Below are positions 45,944 through 56,032 of a DNA stretch of 64,000 nucleotides, piece after piece. Numbering within the stretch: the stretch's first letter is position 1; every line of letters begins with the position of its first letter. Source of the DNA: Crocosphaera watsonii WH 8501 (GTDB taxonomy: Bacteria > Cyanobacteriota > Cyanobacteriia > Cyanobacteriales > Microcystaceae); assembly GCF_000167195.1 (NCBI RefSeq), contig NZ_AADV02000002.1, forward strand, positions 646,624 to 710,623, in the 5' to 3' direction. Under the pieces are notes generated by a model. That model searched no databases. It worked only from the letters and a program-made list of their open reading frames with translations, and was not told the origin of the DNA. A program made the translations under genes and the position numbers.

Positions 45944-47197
45944 ATGGACTTTCTCATCCCTGTCTCCGCTTATCTTCATATTCCCTTTTGTCGTCGTCGT
46001 TGTTATTATTGTGATTTTCCTATCTCTGTTTTAGGAGATAAAACAAATACTAATACATCGGGTTCAATTTCAGAATATGTTCAATTTCTCTGTGAAGAAA
46101 TTAAGATAACTCCTACTTACAATCGACCTTTAAAAACAGTTTTTTTCGGAGGAGGTACTCCTTCTCTGTTACCTCCCCGTTATTTGGATAAAATTTTAGC
46201 GACATTAGACCAGCAGTTCGGCATCTGCGCTGATGCAGAAATATCTATGGAAATAGACCCTGGGACTTTTAGTTTAGAACAATTATCTGACTATAAAACA
46301 TTAGGGGTCAATCGCTTTAGTTTAGGTATTCAATCTTTTGATGATAAATTACTAGAAAAATCTGGTCGTTTTCATCGTTATAAAGATATTGAACAGTCTA
46401 TTGATTTTATTTATAAAACTAATATTATAAATTTTAGCTTAGACTTGATTTCTGGTCTTCCTTACCAAACTTTAGAAGATTGGAAATCTTCCTTAGAAAA
46501 AGCGATTAAAATACAGCCTAGTCATATTTCTTGTTATGATTTAGTATTAGAACCAGTAACCGCTTTTGGTAAACAATATAAACCAGGAAAGTTTCCTTTA
46601 CCAGATGATGACAATACTATGCTTATGTATAAGATGGGACAAAGAATATTAACCGAAGCAGGATATGAACATTACGAAATATCTAATTATGCTCAACAAG
46701 GTTATCAATGTCTTCATAACCTTGTTTACTGGGAAAATAAGCCTTATTATGCTTTAGGAATGGGAGCAGCAAGTTATAGTAACAACCAAAGATTTACTCG
46801 GCCAAGAACTCGTAAAGACTACTATCAATGGATAGAAAAGTTAAAACAATCAGATTATTCCTTGGATTGTGATTATTTAGACACAATTGACATTATCTTG
46901 GAAACATTTATGTTAGGTTTGCGATTAAAAAAAGGAGTAGATTGGTCAAAAATATATACATCTTTTGGAGAAGATATTATAAAATTAATTTATAAAATAC
47001 TCTTGCCCTATTATCAACAAAAATTAGTTTATTTTCAAGATATTAACGATAAGTTTATCACAGAAATAAAGGATAATAATTTGCATGATATAAACCGAGT
47101 CATGCTCAGCGATCCTGATGGCTTTCTCTTATCCAACACTATTTTAGCAGACTTATTCGCTCAGTTAGAATCTACAATTTTAGAATCTACAATTTGA
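45944..47197 (+). CDS. hemW: Radical SAM protein HemW (haem chaperone, formerly HemN-like)
   Basis: The 417-residue protein starts with AYLHIPFCRRRCYYCDFPIS, whose CxxxCxxC binds the [4Fe-4S] cluster. The radical-SAM barrel continues with TVFFGGGTPSLLPP, EIDPGTFS and NRFSLGIQSFDD, and the HemN_C domain with QGYQCLHNLVYWENKPYYALGMGAASY. The short N-terminus and lack of an extra upstream Cys distinguish HemW from true oxygen-independent coproporphyrinogen oxidase HemN. HemW delivers haem to membrane cytochromes. No partner gene is adjacent. Confidence 0.9.
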   Translation: MDFLIPVSAYLHIPFCRRRCYYCDFPISVLGDKTNTNTSGSISEYVQFLCEEIKITPTYNRPLKTVFFGGGTPSLLPPRYLDKILATLDQQFGICADAEISMEIDPGTFSLEQLSDYKTLGVNRFSLGIQSFDDKLLEKSGRFHRYKDIEQSIDFIYKTNIINFSLDLISGLPYQTLEDWKSSLEKAIKIQPSHISCYDLVLEPVTAFGKQYKPGKFPLPDDDNTMLMYKMGQRILTEAGYEHYEISNYAQQGYQCLHNLVYWENKPYYALGMGAASYSNNQRFTRPRTRKDYYQWIEKLKQSDYSLDCDYLDTIDIILETFMLGLRLKKGVDWSKIYTSFGEDIIKLIYKILLPYYQQKLVYFQDINDKFITEIKDNNLHDINRVMLSDPDGFLLSNTILADLFAQLESTILESTI

Positions 47198-47338
47198 TTT
47201 TTTCAATTAATAATTTCTGAGCACCGATCCACTTGCATTCATTTTTTGATATTATAAGAGAAAGCCTGAACGACTTCTTATCTAAAAGTCAAAGGTATAA
47301 CCATAAATAATCCTAAAAAACTAAGGAGGAAAATTACG

Positions 47339-47821
47339 TTGTTAGACGAAAAAGCAAAAAAAACGATGCTGCTAAAAATTCCCCACGGACTTTACATTTG
47401 TGGAGTCAAAGACGGAGACAACCTTAATGGTTTTACTGCCAGTTGGGTGATGCAAGGTTCTTTTAAACCCCCGTTAGTTATTAACTGTGTTAAAAATGAT
47501 TCGAGTTCCCACGAAAGGCTCAAAAAAAGTGGTGTTTTCTCTCTAAGTTTCCTAGAAGATGGACAAAAGGATTTAGCAGCTAAATTTTTTAAACCTCAAA
47601 GTCGTGTGGGTAATAAATTTGAAGATGTGGAATTTTATGAAGGAGAAGAAACAGGATGTCCCATCATTAAAGATTCTTTGGGGTATGTAGAATGTCAAGT
47701 GGTAGGAGCAGTTGAAAAAGGAGATCATACCGTTTTCGTCGGTGAAGTGATTGGTTCAGGAATTCACCGAGAAGGTAAAGGTTTAAACCTAGAAAGTACC
47801 GGATGGCAATATGGTGGATAA
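47339..47821 (+). CDS. Flavin reductase-like FMN-binding split-barrel protein
   Basis: 160 residues from TTG 47339, with AAGGAGG about 11 bases upstream and no better ATG (the first internal ATG lies nine codons in). It shows the flavin-reductase fold: GLYICGVKDGDNLNGFTASWVMQGSFKPP, then GVFSLSFLEDGQKDLA and VECQVVGAVEKGDHTVFVGEVIG with the conserved GDH. It probably binds FMN and supplies reduced flavin or performs a small redox reaction, in the style of the domain in flavodiiron proteins. The gene is followed closely by a MIF homologue. Confidence 0.85.
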   Translation: MLDEKAKKTMLLKIPHGLYICGVKDGDNLNGFTASWVMQGSFKPPLVINCVKNDSSSHERLKKSGVFSLSFLEDGQKDLAAKFFKPQSRVGNKFEDVEFYEGEETGCPIIKDSLGYVECQVVGAVEKGDHTVFVGEVIGSGIHREGKGLNLESTGWQYGG

Positions 47822-47888
47822 TAGTCAATAAATTGATTATTATCCGTGCAAAATCAGAATTTTTCATCACTGTAAAATAGAAACGATC

Positions 47889-48239
47889 ATGCCATTAATC
47901 CAAGTAAAAACATCAGTTTCTCAGCCAGAATCAAAAGTTGTTGACTCTTTGCTAACAACCTTATCAGCTAAACTAGCACAACATTTGGGTAAACCTGAAT
48001 CTTATGTTATGACTTCCTTTGATGCAGATGTTAAGATGACTTTTGCAGGAAGTTTTGACCCCGTTTGTTACCTAGAAATTAAAAGTGTTGGTAGCATGAG
48101 TTCCCAACAAACTAAGTCCATGAGTGAGGATTTTTGTCAAGTCGTTGAAAATACATTGGGGGTTGACAAAAATCGGACGTATATCGAATTTGCCGATGCG
48201 AAAGGTAGTATGTGGGGATGGAATGGTAGGACTTTTTAG
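47889..48239 (+). CDS. MIF/phenylpyruvate tautomerase-like protein
   Basis: 116 residues with Pro2 (MPLIQVKTSV), the catalytic base of the tautomerase superfamily once Met1 is removed. KPESYVMTSFDADVKMTFAGS and VDKNRTYIEFADAKGSMWGWNG follow, matching the MIF trimer fold. The bacterial role is unclear; the enzyme can tautomerise phenylpyruvate-type substrates. It is 67 bases after the flavin reductase gene and could be co-transcribed. A hairpin follows at 48265. Confidence 0.9.
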   Translation: MPLIQVKTSVSQPESKVVDSLLTTLSAKLAQHLGKPESYVMTSFDADVKMTFAGSFDPVCYLEIKSVGSMSSQQTKSMSEDFCQVVENTLGVDKNRTYIEFADAKGSMWGWNGRTF

Positions 48240-48264
48240 TTAGTTTTTTCTCTATAAGTTTAGT

Positions 48265-48290
48265 GTTGGGTTTAGTTACTTTAACCCAAC
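48265..48290 (+). terminator. Hairpin after the MIF homologue
   Basis: GTTGGGTT and AACCCAAC pair around a ten-base loop, 25 bases after the stop. Similar GTTGGGTT...AACCCAAC units occur elsewhere, for example near 29213, so it is also a dispersed repeat. Confidence 0.55.
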
Positions 48291-48298
48291 CTAATTGT

Positions 48299-48463
48299 TT
48301 ATTTGATATTACTCAATTTTTCATTTTTCATTTTTACTAACTCTTGTGATGCTTCTTGCCAGTAACTTAATTCTTCTTTAATATCCATATTCTTGATTTC
48401 TTCATAAATCTTTTGACCCCCTAAACATTTCATTTCGACACAATCAAACTGTTTAACCTTCAT
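48299..48463 (-). CDS. 54-residue small cytoplasmic protein
   Basis: ATG 48463 has AGAGG about 9 bases upstream. The product (MKVKQFDCVEMKCLGGQKIY, then IKEELSYWQEASQELVKMKN) is a short helical protein with the pattern F-D-C-V-E-M-K...L-x-Y-W, a style I associate with widespread small hypothetical proteins of cyanobacteria, sometimes beside toxin genes. No partner is adjacent here. It converges with the MIF homologue, and 260 bases without a gene follow before ycf23. Confidence 0.6.
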   Translation of the reverse strand: MKVKQFDCVEMKCLGGQKIYEEIKNMDIKEELSYWQEASQELVKMKNEKLSNIK

Positions 48464-48723
48464 AATTAATTACCTCTAAAGGGGAATAGATATCGATTTG
48501 GGAACTCTATCTACAGAATTCTTTGAATAATTTATTATATGATGACAAAATTTTATTAATTTTAATAATAATTTTATTGCTTTGCTTGTGTTTTCCAGAA
48601 CTCTAGAGGATAAGGGAATTTTGCCTAAAATTAAGCTAAACTAGGATAAAGTGATGAATAGCCCAGATAACTTAACTTTTGTTGGCTATTGATTTGTGCC
48701 AGAACCTATTGAAATAGATAATA

Positions 48724-49464
48724 ATGATGCACCCTGAATTACAGAACGCACTCCAACAACGTCGGGCCTTGAAAATCATTAGTGGTTTGACTAATTTCGA
48801 TTCTAGTAACGTTTCGGCGATCGCAAAAGCAGCACAAGCAGGAGGAGCAACTTTTGTCGATATTGCGGCCTATCCTAGTTTAGTCCGTCAAGTTCGTTCC
48901 TTGATTGATTTACCTATTTGTGTATCTGCGGTTGAGGCTCAATTATTAGCCGATGCAGTGGAAGCTGGAGCAGATTTAGTCGAAATCGGTAACTTTGACG
49001 CTTTTTATGCCCAAGGAAGACGGTTTGAAGCCCCAGAAGTCCTGGAATTAACCCAAAAAACCCGTGCTTTGCTCCCTAATACTACTCTTTGTGTAACAGT
49101 TCCCCACATCCTACCTTTGGATGAACAGGTAGCATTAGCAGAGAAGTTGGTGGAAGTAGGGGCAAACTTGATTCAAACCGAAGGAGGAACCAGCAGTGAT
49201 CCCACCCACTCGGGAACTTTAGGGCTAATCGAAAAAGCAGCCCCGACTTTAGCCGCCGCCCATAGCATTTCTCGGGCTGTATCTGTTCCCGTTATCTGTG
49301 CTTCGGGACTATCCACTGTCACCGCACCAATGGCTATAACTGCCGGTGCTTCAGGGGTTGGTGTGGGTTCTGCTATCAACAAACTCAATGACGAGGTGGC
49401 CATGGTGGCTGCGGTTCGTTCCTTGGTAGAATCTCTACAAAGTTCTATTAAGGTTAACCTTTAA
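48724..49464 (+). CDS. ycf23: Ycf23/DUF561 family TIM-barrel protein
   Basis: The 246-residue protein is a predicted TIM barrel (LKIISGLTNFDSSNVSAIAK, GATFVDIAAYPSLV, LPICVSAVEAQLLADAVEAG, GANLIQTEGGTSS, SVPVICASGLSTVTAPMAIT). The series of Gly- and acid-ended strands matches the DUF561/Ycf23 family found in cyanobacteria and algal plastids. Its biochemical function is unknown; phosphate-binding loops near the C-terminus (SGLSTV, GASGVGVGSAI) suggest a phosphorylated substrate. It is a stand-alone gene with IS copy C about 180 bases downstream. Confidence 0.9.
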   Translation: MMHPELQNALQQRRALKIISGLTNFDSSNVSAIAKAAQAGGATFVDIAAYPSLVRQVRSLIDLPICVSAVEAQLLADAVEAGADLVEIGNFDAFYAQGRRFEAPEVLELTQKTRALLPNTTLCVTVPHILPLDEQVALAEKLVEVGANLIQTEGGTSSDPTHSGTLGLIEKAAPTLAAAHSISRAVSVPVICASGLSTVTAPMAITAGASGVGVGSAINKLNDEVAMVAAVRSLVESLQSSIKVNL

Positions 49465-49645
49465 CAAGTAATTGATCATCTCCTGATAAATCAGGAGATA
49501 TTGATTTTTCATCTTTACAAAATCAAAGGTTTATGGACACAAGACCAGAGTTCATAACACATTTATCAAGAAAAATATTTAACTCAGGTTGAACTTGATA
49601 ATAAAATAAATGAGTTGAGTACAAGATTTCAATAGTTATTAAATA

Positions 49646-51336
49646 GGATTTGCTGAAAAAGTTTCTCCAAAATTTATGCCACTTTTGACCAAGAATTTTC
49701 TGACAAATCAATAAGTTTTAGTACATGAAAATTGTTTAAAGTATAATCAAAATTAATGAAAGGCGGTTTGATGAGTTCCCCTGTTCTATTATTAGTAAAT
49801 AAGGACAAAAAAAGCGACAAAAACTGCCTCAGAAGTTTAGAAAGATTGACAACTAAAAATGTAATAGCAATAGATGTAATGGAGGTTTCAGGGAGTTTTG
49901 TCATCACGAGATTTAGGCTAAATCTTCGTTTAGCTTGTCCAAACTTTCCCTCAATAGCATTACGGAAGCATTCATCGGAGTGGGCTTGTTTCTTTTCTTC
50001 TTCACTGACATTTTTCGGAGGTCTTCCTAACTTCGGACCACTGATTCTTATCCCTCTTTCCTTACACCAATTTCTGTTTTCCCTAGTTCGATAAATTTTA
50101 TCTACATGGACGGATTCGGGATAATAGCCAAACGTTTCTTTATACTTTTCTACTTGTTCTTTTAAATGACAAGATTCATTGAAGTTTTCCCAACTTATTT
50201 TGTCTAGAAACACATAGTTATCTACACAGCTTACTGAGAGTTTAGCTCCAAACTCTATTGGTTTTCCTGCTTTTCCCCTCACTATTGGACGAATATGCGG
50301 TTAAGTTAAACTTACAATTCTTTGAGGAACACTCTGGGTCTTATTCTCCCACATTGACTGTTGTTGTTCATAAACTTTTTTGATAGTCTCTAGACAATTT
50401 TTCTGTCTTTTACTCAGATTTTCCAGGGAAGCCCCAGCTTGAATTAAGTCTTCTATATTTCCTAAATTTTTCTTAAGGTATTTTAACTGTTTCCCGATAG
50501 CTTTTCTTCTTTCTTGATAAGATACTTTTCGTTTTTTAGCTACTTTTAAGTATTCCTTTCTAGCAATTTTTCTAGAAGTTCTCGGCTTTTTTCTCAATTT
50601 TACTCTTAATGGTTTATAAAGATTATCTATTATTCTTTCTGTCTCAATTCTGGCTTGATTTAATATGCCTAAATCCGTTGGGTATTTGATGTCTGCTGGC
50701 GCACAAGTCGCATCTAAAATTAGTTTACCTTTATTTTTTATTTTTTCTCCTTTTTCTTGGAGACAATCCTTTTTTTTTACTTCTTTATCACTCTTGTCTA
50801 TTTCTCTTTTTACTATTTTTTTATTGATTTTGTTTATCAATTCTCCATCAATTCTTTTCCTAAAATAAACTAGCATTGAAGATTCCAGTGGTGGCTCTTG
50901 TTGATAACAATTTAAACCTATAAAGTATTGTAGATAGAGATTTTCTCTAATCTGTTCTATAGTTTCTCTATCACTTGTTCCTAATTTTTCCTTAATAATT
51001 AATGTCCCTAATGCCATTCTAAATAGTTTGGCTGGCGCACCTTTTTCTGCTGAAAAAAGTTTAGCATATTCTTCCTCAAAATCATCCCAAGGTATCAACT
51101 CTGCCATGATTACCCAACGATTATTGGGGGACAATTTGCCCTCGAAAGGTAATTCAAATTTTTCTGGGGGCGGTAAAGGTTGCTCCTCTTTTCGATACAT
51201 TTGTTCTTGACCAACAACTGGGAGGTGTTTCTACCAATTATAGCGGTTTGTAGCCGACAAAGCTGATCTTTTTTGCGATCGCGAATATGGGTGTAACCTT
51301 TTAAAGAATAGGGTTTTGCTTTTATTCAGCAAACCC
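49646..51336 (-). mobile_element. Insertion sequence, 1691 bp, copy C
   Basis: Ends GGATTTGCTGAA (one change at the left repeat) and TTCAGCAAACCC. The left flank shows no gene, while the right flank begins in the middle of a protein-coding frame, so the gene was cut here and its upstream part is not on the other side. Confidence 0.92.
49674..51200 (-). pseudogene. DDE transposase of IS copy C, stopped at codon 300
   Basis: CAA of the other copies is TAA at 50301-50303 (after QRIVSLT). The N-terminal 299 residues keep the first catalytic Asp region but lack the second Asp and the Glu; a 202-residue frame continues from 50282. Codons 52 and 149, broken in copies A and B, are intact here. Confidence 0.88.
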
Positions 51337-51780
51337 CAAATAGTTACCCTCTGGACAAGTTTATCAGCCATTAACTGTCGTCAAAGTCTCCTTGTAGAAG
51401 ATAACCTCAGATTGGATGAAGATCAAAGTTTCGGGTTATTAAAACTCTATCCCGATCCTGTGGATGATCCCCCTTCTTTGCAACAACTCGGTCAATTGTG
51501 GCAAACTTGGTTTAACAAAGGGGGTTATCCCTCCTCCAGCAAATTAGCCACCCTTATTCAACAAGTGGCCGAAGGGAAGCTTAACCAAGTTGCTGAATTA
51601 CGCTTACAACTACAAGACTTAGCGGCCGAACAACAAATGACTGAGGATGAACAAAACCCCACAAATGCAGAGGATATAACTTCCTCTCTTGAGTTGGTTG
51701 CGGAAGAATTACCAGAATTTCAGCCAGAACTTTTGAGTGGTGAGTTAGAACAAAACTCAACGGCCACAGATATTAGGTGA
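51337..51780 (+). pseudogene. Fragment of a larger cytoplasmic protein, possibly PP2C-type
   Basis: About 147 codons are left after the IS end. The region LLVEDNLRLDEDQSFGLLKL, PPSLQQLGQLWQTWF and QQVAEGKLNQVAELRLQLQD resembles the segment before the phosphatase domain of large cyanobacterial PP2C-like proteins. An acidic tail and a stop follow with no phosphatase domain. It may be the end of a different protein. The start is lost at IS copy C, so the gene is broken in any case. Confidence 0.4.
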
Positions 51781-51861
51781 TTTCCAAGAAAAAGTTTCCC
51801 ACCCATTCTCAGAATCTGTTTGTAGAACATCTCAAATAAGCGAAAAGGGAAAAATAAAAAG

Positions 51862-51888
51862 TTGTTCGCGGATACTTTCCGCGAACAA
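51862..51888. terminator. Strong hairpin, bidirectional terminator candidate
   Basis: TTGTTCGCGG and CCGCGAACAA pair perfectly (10 bp) around a seven-base loop. On the minus strand CTTTTTATTTTT follows, as in an intrinsic terminator, and lies downstream of the ISAzo13 remnant. It could also belong to the IS end. Confidence 0.65.
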
Positions 51889-51993
51889 AAACCTCCCTAT
51901 CTAAAAGAAAGAAATACGCTAACTTTTAAATTAGCTTTGACTATTTTTAAAAAGGAAATTCACTTAATTTTACACTCTTATTAACTTTTTAGA

Positions 51994-53204
51994 CTAACTG
52001 GGTCTAATCAAAATATCCCATTTAGGTAAGTGAGGATTACGTTCTAAATGTTTCTCAATTTCCTTCATCTCTTTTTTCGTTAAAGAAATGCCTTTTTGAT
52101 AAACTTTTTTACTTAACTTAACTATCGGATTTAAGCCTTTCCATGTCATAGTTTTTACCCAAGCTAACATCGTTTGAGCCTTTCTCAGAAGTGTTCCGTT
52201 CCAATGCCTCTCTAAAATTCCCCAACATCTTTCTATGGGATTATATTTACTGTGATAAGGAGGAAAATATAGTAATTGAATAGATTTCTTAGTTTGGTCG
52301 GCAAACTCTACCATTCTCTTCAAAAATTGCCTTCTTATTTCACTATTTTCTGCTCCATTATCAACTTTAATTTGGATGTTCTCTAGTTGCTGCTTTTCAG
52401 TTATACTAAGACTTGTCCACCATTGCTCCAAGTTATCTACCATGAAATCACTCGTTTTATAAGAACTTCCAAAAGTTACATAAAGTTGCCCTGTATCTTC
52501 ATCTACAATCCCACAAGGAACGTATTTTTCTTTAGTTCCCATATCATGATCTTGAGCTTGATTATAACCTCTGGTTTGTCCGCCACGTGAATATTCTCCT
52601 ATTTCCACAGTTGCTTTACAATCCATACTTAAACGTTTCACAGAAGGGTCTTTTTTTCTATCTTTTTTCTCTATATTCTCGAAGATAGCGTCCGTCTCCG
52701 AGATTTTTTTTTAGGTTTAGCTTTTACCACTTTTCTTAATCGATAGCCCAAACGATTTAAAATATCTGCCATTGTCGAAGCAGCAGGAACCTCCTCTCCA
52801 TTATATCCTAGATTTCTTAATTGTTTAATGGCTTCAGCCGCCGTTAATCTTGTATAGGCAATGGGGTTATTAAATGTGGGGTTTTGTTGTGCGTGAGCTT
52901 CGGCTATTTCTTTCAATGATTGGGCAACTATTGGGTATCTTTCCTCCCATTTTTTACATCCACTATTGACTGATTGTAATCCTAAACACACTATCCCAGT
53001 TCGTTTTTCATGTAATCCAAGTTGAACATTTTTTCTCCCTCAACCAAACACGATTTCGGTTTGTCTGGCACTTCCTCCACAATACTTGAGACACATTTCA
53101 GCTTGAAATGAACGACGCTCTGCTCCCGTCATTTTTGAGGCTGCTAAACGTAAATCATCGACCATCGACGGGGTTAAGGGATTATTTGTCTGTTTTAGCT
53201 TCAA
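51994..53204 (-). pseudogene. ISAzo13-family transposase with a stop and a frameshift
   Basis: Reading from about 53204: LTPSMVDDLRLAASKMTGAE and CLKYCGGSARQTEIVFG, then TGA at 53040-53042 in place of an expected Trp codon, then GRKNVQLGLHEKR and the frame to 52671. A run of nine A (near 52707) then breaks the frame; the continuation in the next frame reads KISETDAIFENIEKK and KRLSMDCKATVEIGEYSRGG, with DNGAENS and YFPPYHSKYNPIERCWG further on. The latter motifs, and the N-terminal style, are those of ISAzo13 transposases. It carries at least two inactivating lesions. Element ends were not identified. Confidence 0.85.
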
Positions 53205-53382
53205 TTTACTCTCTCTAATCTTTTTACCTCTTCATTTTAATCTATTTCTTCTGTTTTTTCAGACAAGCCAATTATGAAATTTTAAAGTTGTGTACCAAGA
53301 TCCGCTAACTCTCTGTTCCTTTTATTTCTTGAAAGCCTTTAGTCCAAGCGATTACCCCCTATGGGAAAAGCTTTCTCGGAAA

Positions 53383-53823
53383 TCACCTAATCAGAAGTGG
53401 TTTAGATACAATAATCGCTTGTTTTTTCTTTCTACAATAATATATTAAACCCAAAAGCCCAGGGATATAAAAACCATCTTTAGAAAGCTGGAATAGGGCA
53501 TTACCACCACCAATCCAATAGGTCATAGTCCCACTAAATGGCATATAGATTAGAAAAGCCCATAAAGCTGTGCGAGGATAATTGTAACAGACTACAAACA
53601 AAGGAATTAGTAACCCCACTGAACCACCAATTTTAGGACTGATGCTAAAACTAAGAGGAACACCAACAAGAATAGCAAAGAACAGGGAAAACCCTATTAA
53701 TCCCATTAGTTTTCGTCTAGTTGCTTTTGCTTTCCGTTTTTGTGCCAGTTTATCTTTGATGTCAATAGGTGAATTATCTGCTTGCCGTTTTCTTGATTGT
53801 CTTCTTCTTAGGGAACGGGTCAT
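53383..53823 (-). pseudogene. N-terminal stub of an O-antigen-ligase-like (HpsL-type) membrane protein
   Basis: 146 codons with a very basic start (MTRSLRRRQSRKRQADNSP), then hydrophobic helices and NYPRTALWAFLIYMPFSGTM and YWIGGGNALFQLSKDGFYIP. This pattern is that of large (about 500 residue) O-antigen ligase/polymerase-like proteins such as HpsL, used in exopolysaccharide synthesis. The frame ends at KKKQAIIVSKPLLIR near the ISAzo13 remnant, leaving about one quarter of the expected protein, so it was probably cut by that element. Confidence 0.6.
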
Positions 53824-54007
53824 TAGATATACAAAAGTTTTGACTATCCTTATAAATTATACCCAATTATTTTAACATTTTTCTCATTTTTCTGACTATT
53901 ATTTCTACTGTGGACTATTTGCAAGAGAATTAATCACTTTTGATTCAAAGTATTATGGTGATCTTATGATATGATAGTTAGTTCTAAACAGGTTAAACTT
54001 GATTCCT

Positions 54008-55807
54008 ATGACCATCTCACCCATTATTTTAACTTTAATCATTTTATTATTAGCCTTAGTTAGCTTTGTTTGTGAATTTTTTCCTGTGGATACCACAGCC
54101 ATTGCCATTACAATTTTATTGATTTTATGTAAATTAGTTACCCCTGAACAGGGACTTTCTGGCTTTAGTAATTCGGCTACAATTACAGTGACGGCTATGT
54201 TTATTTTAAGTGCAGGAATTACCAGAACAGGAGGATTACAAATTGTTCGAGATTTACTATTTCGATTGGGTGGTAAAAGTTTAAAAAAGCAAATTGCTGC
54301 TCTGGGAATTATTGTAGGATTCATCAGTGCTTTTATTAATAATACAGCAGTTGTTGCCGTTTTTCTGCCAATTATAGAAGGTTGGGGTAAAAAGCGTAAA
54401 ATTTCTTTGTCTAAATTACTAATTCCTCTTTCTTATGCGGCAATTTTAGGGGGAGTTATTACTATTATTGGAACTTCTACTAATATTTTGGCTAGTGGTT
54501 TATCAGAGAAATTAGGTTACGGTGAATTTAGTATTTTTTTGATAACCCCCATTGGAATTCCTGTCTTTTTTATTGGACTATTTTATTTGACTTTTATCGC
54601 TCCAAAACTCTTACCTGACCGTAAATCTGTTAATAATAATGGTTTGGATGTTGATTATGATATGAAAGACTATGTTAGTGAGATTATTATTACTCCTCGT
54701 TCTAGTCTGATTGGACAAACCTTAAGACAGAGTGGAATTCAAAGAAAGTTTGATGTTGATGTTCTAGAAATAATCCATAATGATATTCATTTTCCTCAAC
54801 CTTTAGCAGATAAAATTTTATCCTTGGGGGATATTTTATTGGTAAGAGGAAGTAAAGAAGATTTATTACAAGTTAGAGATGAAAGAGGGGTTGATATTTT
54901 AGCTGATGTTAAATTTGATAAAGATGAAATTGAAAAAGAACTGAGTTTTGGAGAGGATAAAGTTGCTGAAGTTCTTATTTTATCTAATTCTCGTTTAATT
55001 AGTTCAACTTTAAAAGATTTACGCTTTAGACAACGCTACAATGCCACGGTCATTGCTATTCGTCGAGGGGAAGAATTGTTACGAGAAAGATTGGGAAAAG
55101 TTCGCTTAAAATTTGGGGATTTATTGTTAGTACAAGGACCGAGAGAAAGCTTTATTGGATTACAAACAACTAGGGAATTGTTAGTATTAGAAGAAAGAGA
55201 GGTGGAAACTTTAAGACAAAATAAAGCTTACATTGCGATCTCTATTGTTTTTGGGGTTGTTATTGTAGCGGCTCTGAATATTCTACCTATCTTGGTTAGT
55301 AGTTTAGTGGGGGTGATGTTGATGATATTTACGGGATGTTTAAAACCAGGAGAAATTTATGGGGCAGTCCGTTGGGATATTATTTTTCTTTTAGCAGGAC
55401 TAATTCCTTTAGGTATTGCTATGGAGACATCAGGAACTAATAAATTAATTGCTGAGTATATTGTAAGTTTAGGCTCTTATTTACCCAATTATTTAATTCT
55501 AGTTATTTTCTACTTTTTTACATCTTTACTAACTGAAGTTCTCTCCAACAATGCTGCTGTTTTATTGATGTTACCTGTGGCTGCTGAAGTAGCTAAAAAT
55601 CTTGGTTTGAATCCTATCTCTTTCATGTTGGTGGTTATGTTTGCTGCTTCAAATAGTTACATGACACCCATTGGTTATCAAACTAATACAATGGTTTATG
55701 GGCCAGGGGGTTATCGCTTTTTAGACTTCACCCGTGTAGGACTTCCCCTCACCCTAATATTTACTTTTATTGTTCCTTTGTTGATTATTTTTGTCTATGG
55801 ACTTTAA
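54008..55807 (+). CDS. SLC13-family permease with two TrkA-C (RCK_C) domains
   Basis: About 599 residues from ATG 54008. A first set of membrane helices carries the permease motif (FINNTAVVAVFLPIIEGW, IIGTSTNILASGLSEK). A cytoplasmic insert at about 215-385 holds two TrkA-C repeats (ISLSLGDILLVRGS-like, and LRFGDLLLVQGPRES). A second set of helices repeats the motif (SNNAAVLLMLPVAAEVAKNL, AASNSYMTPIGYQTNTM). SLC13-type carriers with TrkA-C inserts move sulfate, dicarboxylates or similar anions with Na+. The TrkA-C parts may sense a ligand. The substrate is unknown. Confidence 0.9.
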   Translation: MTISPIILTLIILLLALVSFVCEFFPVDTTAIAITILLILCKLVTPEQGLSGFSNSATITVTAMFILSAGITRTGGLQIVRDLLFRLGGKSLKKQIAALGIIVGFISAFINNTAVVAVFLPIIEGWGKKRKISLSKLLIPLSYAAILGGVITIIGTSTNILASGLSEKLGYGEFSIFLITPIGIPVFFIGLFYLTFIAPKLLPDRKSVNNNGLDVDYDMKDYVSEIIITPRSSLIGQTLRQSGIQRKFDVDVLEIIHNDIHFPQPLADKILSLGDILLVRGSKEDLLQVRDERGVDILADVKFDKDEIEKELSFGEDKVAEVLILSNSRLISSTLKDLRFRQRYNATVIAIRRGEELLRERLGKVRLKFGDLLLVQGPRESFIGLQTTRELLVLEEREVETLRQNKAYIAISIVFGVVIVAALNILPILVSSLVGVMLMIFTGCLKPGEIYGAVRWDIIFLLAGLIPLGIAMETSGTNKLIAEYIVSLGSYLPNYLILVIFYFFTSLLTEVLSNNAAVLLMLPVAAEVAKNLGLNPISFMLVVMFAASNSYMTPIGYQTNTMVYGPGGYRFLDFTRVGLPLTLIFTFIVPLLIIFVYGL

Positions 55808-55855
55808 ATTAATTTATGCCATTTTCATTAACTCAGACTACGGATGTTTATATGC

Positions 55856-55895
55856 TAGGGTTCAACCCTGAGCTTAGTCGAAGTGTTGAACCCTA
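55856..55895 (+). terminator. Hairpin after the SLC13 permease
   Basis: TAGGGTTCAAC and GTTGAACCCTA pair perfectly (11 bp) with an 18-base loop, about 50 bases after the stop. It has the look of a dispersed repeat (CTGAGCTTAGTCGAAGT loop), and no T-run follows directly. Confidence 0.5.
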
Positions 55896-56032
55896 TGGAA
55901 ATTGGTATTATAAGAATTTACCCTTCAGCTAAGAGATAAAAGAAACCAGAATTTGTTTAATCTTAATTACTTGTGAGTAACATATAAAATAATCAAGTAT
56001 CTGATAGCTTAAAACTGAAAGCACAGGTGAAT

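Noticed and set aside
45944..47197. Oxygen-independent coproporphyrinogen III oxidase (HemN)
   Set aside because: The short N-terminus and motif pattern fit HemW, which lacks that activity.
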